A stretch of DNA of 9,143 nucleotides from Pseudomonadota bacterium (GTDB lineage Bacteria > Pseudomonadota > Gammaproteobacteria > Steroidobacterales > Woeseiaceae): contig JADFGH010000065.1 of NCBI GenBank assembly GCA_022567775.1, positions 1 to 9,143 of the forward strand, written 5' to 3'. A program made the translations under genes and the position numbers. Under the pieces are notes generated by a model. The model saw only the letters and a list, made by a program, of their open reading frames with translations, ran no database searches and was not told the origin of the DNA. This document shows, piece by piece, positions 6,922-9,143 of this stretch (its first letter is position 1; each line of letters begins with the position of its first letter).

Positions 6922-7802
6922 GACGATTCCGGGGTTATTCGGCCGATTGCCTGACCCATCCTGACGTTGTCACCCGGACCCAGGTCTAAGGAAAACTCGC
7001 CGGCGCCCGGCGGTAGCAGGATGATGACGGTCGAGCCCATGTTGAACCAGCCGAGCAAGTCGCCCTTGTTCACCCCGGTTGGGTAACCCTTTTGCAGGAT
7101 GTCGATGTCCTGCACCACACCTTTGTGGCGTGGCCGGATCTGGCCGGTCCAGGGTGTACTGATACTGCCGACATGCAGCGCGCCGACCAGTATCAAAATC
7201 ACCGGCCCGGCATCGCTGTTGAAGTGGCATATCAGTCGTTCGTTGCGCGTGAATAAATTTGGCAATAGCGAGACCGTGGTTGCATTGACGCTGTACAACG
7301 AACCAGGTACGTAACGCGCCGCGACCAGAGTCGCACTCAGGGGGCAATGAACACGGTGATAGTTGTGCGGAGCCAGGTACAGTGTCGCAAACGAACCGTT
7401 ACTGAATCGGTCGGTGTCTTCAATATCGGTCATCAGCAAATCGGACAGCGAATAGTGACTGCCCTTCGCCTGCAGCAACATGTCCGATTCAATGTTGCCG
7501 CAAGCGCTCACCGTTCCATCGACAGGCGAAATGATTGAATTGACCCCGCTATCGATCGATCGTGCACCGTCGGCCAGTTGCCGGGTAAAGAAATCATTAA
7601 AGGATGGATAACCATCGGGCACGGGCAGGGCGGTCTCCTCGACGTCGACTTTGTAAATTTTGACAAAGCGGCGAATCAGGAAATTCTTGATCGACTTCGT
7701 GCGAATTCCGGCGATACGAAATACCAGCGCCGTCAGCAGATGTTTAGGCAAAACATGTTGCAGAAGTACGAACGGCCGGGCCAGCAGTTTGCGCATGAGC
7801 AT
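6918..7802 (-). CDS. psd: Phosphatidylserine decarboxylase proenzyme
   Basis: Psd converts phosphatidylserine to phosphatidylethanolamine at the inner membrane, the last step of PE synthesis. The 294-residue proenzyme has the expected length for the type I bacterial family. The proenzyme should cut itself between Gly256 and Ser257 in MGSTV, turning Ser257 into the pyruvoyl group; the usual motif is LGST, so Met replaces Leu. Other active-site landmarks are present: SPVDG (Asp95) and PHNYHRVH (145-152). The N-terminus is basic and hydrophobic (MRKLLARPFVLLQHVL), suiting membrane association. The ATG at 7802 follows the sco stop by 2 nt; a second ATG at 7796 is possible and changes little. The 3' end overlaps epmA by 4 nt. 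Confidence 0.96.
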   Translation of the reverse strand: MLMRKLLARPFVLLQHVLPKHLLTALVFRIAGIRTKSIKNFLIRRFVKIYKVDVEETALPVPDGYPSFNDFFTRQLADGARSIDSGVNSIISPVDGTVSACGNIESDMLLQAKGSHYSLSDLLMTDIEDTDRFSNGSFATLYLAPHNYHRVHCPLSATLVAARYVPGSLYSVNATTVSLLPNLFTRNERLICHFNSDAGPVILILVGALHVGSISTPWTGQIRPRHKGVVQDIDILQKGYPTGVNKGDLLGWFNMGSTVIILLPPGAGEFSLDLGPGDNVRMGQAIGRITPESS

Positions 7803-7804
7803 AA

Positions 7805-8419
7805 CTAATCCGTGATCAAGGGAATGTCTGCGACAAAGTGATCGACACTGTGTGGCGCGCTGAAAAGCGCATGGAATTCGGCACGCTTGTTGATCACGAT
7901 TACAACAGCGGAATGATTAACACCGTAGTTGCCGTTTTCATCCACAGGTTTTTCGAAAAAAATACCGAGCGCCGACGTCAGTTTGCGGAGCTCCGTCACT
8001 GAACCGGTCACGCCCTTCAGCCCGTCGCCGAATTGTCCAACGTATGCTGCCATTACCTCCGGTGTATCCCGCTCCGGGTCGACACTTATTAATACGATGT
8101 CTGGAAAAGTGCCCTCGCCCCCGGCCAAAACCTGGCTACGCGCCATCGCCAGTTGCGTGAGCGTCGCCGGGCATATGTCCGGGCAGTGAGTGAAGCCAAA
8201 GAAGATCAGGCTCCAATGATCATTGAGTGATTCGTTGTTGAATACCGCCCCGTTCTGATCGAGCAGGCTGAATCGCGGTAGTGCGGCCGCTTGCGGCAGG
8301 ATCGTCGCGTGCAGCGGTTGGCCACGCGGCCCCTGGAAGGCCAGCACCATAAACAGGGTGCCACCTGCGAATGCCGTGATCACGAGACCGGTCGCAAGGA
8401 TGTTGCGTAGTGAAGCCAT
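7805..8419 (-). CDS. SCO1/SenC/PrrC family copper chaperone, membrane-anchored
   Basis: SCO proteins have a thioredoxin fold, bind copper and help load the CuA centre of cytochrome c oxidase, or act as thiol reductases in the periplasm. The 204-residue protein has one N-terminal transmembrane anchor (about 8-28) and a periplasmic domain. The copper ligands are complete: Cys79 and Cys83 in FTHCPDICP, and His169 in GVNHSAVVIVI. The ISVDPERDTP segment (111-120) is a family hallmark. It is the first gene of a minus-strand run with psd, epmA and msrC. No cytochrome oxidase or other copper genes are in view, so the partner cannot be named. Just upstream lie a TAGAAT that could be a -10 box (8429-8434) and a REP-like palindrome. 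Confidence 0.95.
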   Translation of the reverse strand: MASLRNILATGLVITAFAGGTLFMVLAFQGPRGQPLHATILPQAAALPRFSLLDQNGAVFNNESLNDHWSLIFFGFTHCPDICPATLTQLAMARSQVLAGGEGTFPDIVLISVDPERDTPEVMAAYVGQFGDGLKGVTGSVTELRKLTSALGIFFEKPVDENGNYGVNHSAVVIVINKRAEFHALFSAPHSVDHFVADIPLITD

Positions 8420-8438
8420 AGTGGCGGTATTCTAACCT

Positions 8439-8460
8439 GTAGGAGCGGCTTCAGCCGCGA
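8439..8460. repeat. REP-like palindrome with GTAG head
   Basis: The element begins GTAG (8439-8442), followed by GA and a perfect hairpin GCGGCT-TC-AGCCGC (8445-8458). This head-plus-palindrome form matches the REP (repetitive extragenic palindromic) family of Pseudomonas and related gammaproteobacteria, which RAYT transposases mobilise. Only one copy is present in the window and no inverted partner is seen, so it is a singlet. It lies in the 108 bp gap between the divergent sco and prmB starts, about 20 bp from the sco start codon. Family assignment is from recalled consensus. Confidence 0.75.
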
Positions 8461-8527
8461 ATAGCCCGACCTTGGTTCGTGGCTTAACGGCACCGTTGTT
8501 GGCACGCATGATAGATTGGCATTTCAC

Positions 8528-9143
8528 ATGACGGTAGAAGATTTCATCCGGCGCACCGCGCATGCATTCGATCAGGCGGGGCTTGTCTATGCGCATGGCA
8601 CCGACAACGCAATTGACGAGGCGGCATACCTGGTGTTTGGAGCGCTCCGCCTGGATCACGGGCAGGCTGCCGGGCATTACGCAAGGGTGCTCAGCGGGGC
8701 AGAGCAGGCGCGCTTGAGTCAGCTGGTCGAGCGGCGCATACAGGAGCGGGTGCCGGTTGCGTACCTGCTGCAGCAAGCCTGGTTCGCTGGCCTGGAATTC
8801 TATGTGGATGAACGCGTGCTGGTGCCCCGGTCGCCACTGGCCGAGCTGATTGGCAGCCGGTTCTCGCCCTGGGTGCAGCCGGACAAGGTGCACAGAGCGC
8901 TGGATCTCGGTACCGGCAGCGGCTGTATTGCGATCGCCCTGGCGATGGCATTTCCGGACGCACACGTCGACGCGATAGATTGTGACGGCGATGCACTCGC
9001 AGTTGCCGCGATAAACGTGGACCGCTTCGGGCTGCAGTCCCGGGTCCGGTTGCTGCAGTCGGATTTGTTTGCCGGCCTGCAGGCCGGCAACGCGGCCTAT
9101 GACATCATCATCAGCAATCCGCCCTACGTTAAGCACGAGGAAA
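8528..9143 (+). CDS. prmB: 50S ribosomal protein L3 N5-glutamine methyltransferase PrmB, 3' end cut by window
   Basis: PrmB methylates a glutamine of ribosomal protein L3 using S-adenosylmethionine, aiding 50S assembly. The visible 205 codons stay open to the window edge. The start [19 protein letters not shown] and the linker [20 protein letters not shown] (74-93), followed by [10 protein letters not shown], are typical of PrmB and separate it from the release-factor enzyme PrmC. The SAM-binding motif I is [12 protein letters not shown] (126-137) and the catalytic NPPY is at 197-200. The remaining part, about a third, lies beyond the window. There is no strong ribosome binding site before the ATG. 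A long open frame on the opposite strand (8432-9136) is its antisense shadow. The gene is divergent from sco. Confidence 0.95.
   Translation, partial: MTVEDFIRRTAHAFDQAGLVYAHGTDNAIDEAAYLVFGALRLDHGQAAGHYARVLSGAEQARLSQLVERRIQERVPVAYLLQQAWFAGLEFYVDERVLVPRSPLAELIGSRFSPWVQPDKVHRALDLGTGSGCIAIALAMAFPDAHVDAIDCDGDALAVAAINVDRFGLQSRVRLLQSDLFAGLQAGNAAYDIIISNPPYVKHEE

Noticed and set aside
8432..9136. Long minus-strand open frame (234 codons) at the right end
   Set aside because: It lies antisense to prmB, whose plus-strand translation shows clear motif I and NPPY. The minus-strand product has no recognisable domain.

Overview
The window looks like ordinary chromosomal DNA from a gammaproteobacterium. 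The evidence is the gene set: a FimV/HubP-type polar protein, a FimX-like c-di-GMP protein, an EF-P with the lysine-type K34 loop beside its modifying enzyme EpmA, the gammaproteobacterial ribosomal protein L3 methyltransferase PrmB, and one REP-type palindrome of the GTAG-headed kind known from Pseudomonas and relatives. I cannot name a genus from sequence alone. No phage, plasmid, transposase, CRISPR, rRNA or tRNA signature was seen.

Left part (1-4566, all minus strand): a FimX-like protein (degenerate REC, PAS, degenerate GGDEF, degenerate EAL) is followed downstream by a FimV-like membrane protein (signal peptide, FimV N-terminal region, LysM, one transmembrane helix, acidic cytoplasmic tail). 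The roughly 300 bp between the two coding regions hold an exact CRP/Vfr-type half-site pair, TGTGA-N6-TCACA. In Pseudomonas aeruginosa FimV, FimX and the CRP homologue Vfr all act in type IV pilus/twitching control, so this pair is probably a polarity/pilus module.

Middle (4567-5476): a 343 bp divergent intergenic region carries a 7 bp inverted repeat and a short upstream reading frame that overlaps the efp start. It is followed by efp on the plus strand.

Right-centre (5483-8419, minus strand): a tight four-gene run is transcribed as sco, psd, epmA, free-methionine-(R)-sulfoxide reductase. Gaps are 2 nt, a 4 nt overlap and 5 nt, so this is very likely one operon. EpmA should attach (R)-beta-lysine to K34 of the EF-P encoded next door. 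EpmB, which makes (R)-beta-lysine, is not in the window. The last gene of the run converges on efp with only 6 nt between the stop codons.

Right edge (8420-9143): a 108 bp divergent region contains a REP-like palindrome, then prmB on the plus strand, cut by the window end. I found no clearly undescribed system. The most interesting items are the catalytically dead FimX-like protein beside FimV with its CRP/Vfr-like site, the efp upstream reading frame, and the REP placed between divergent genes.
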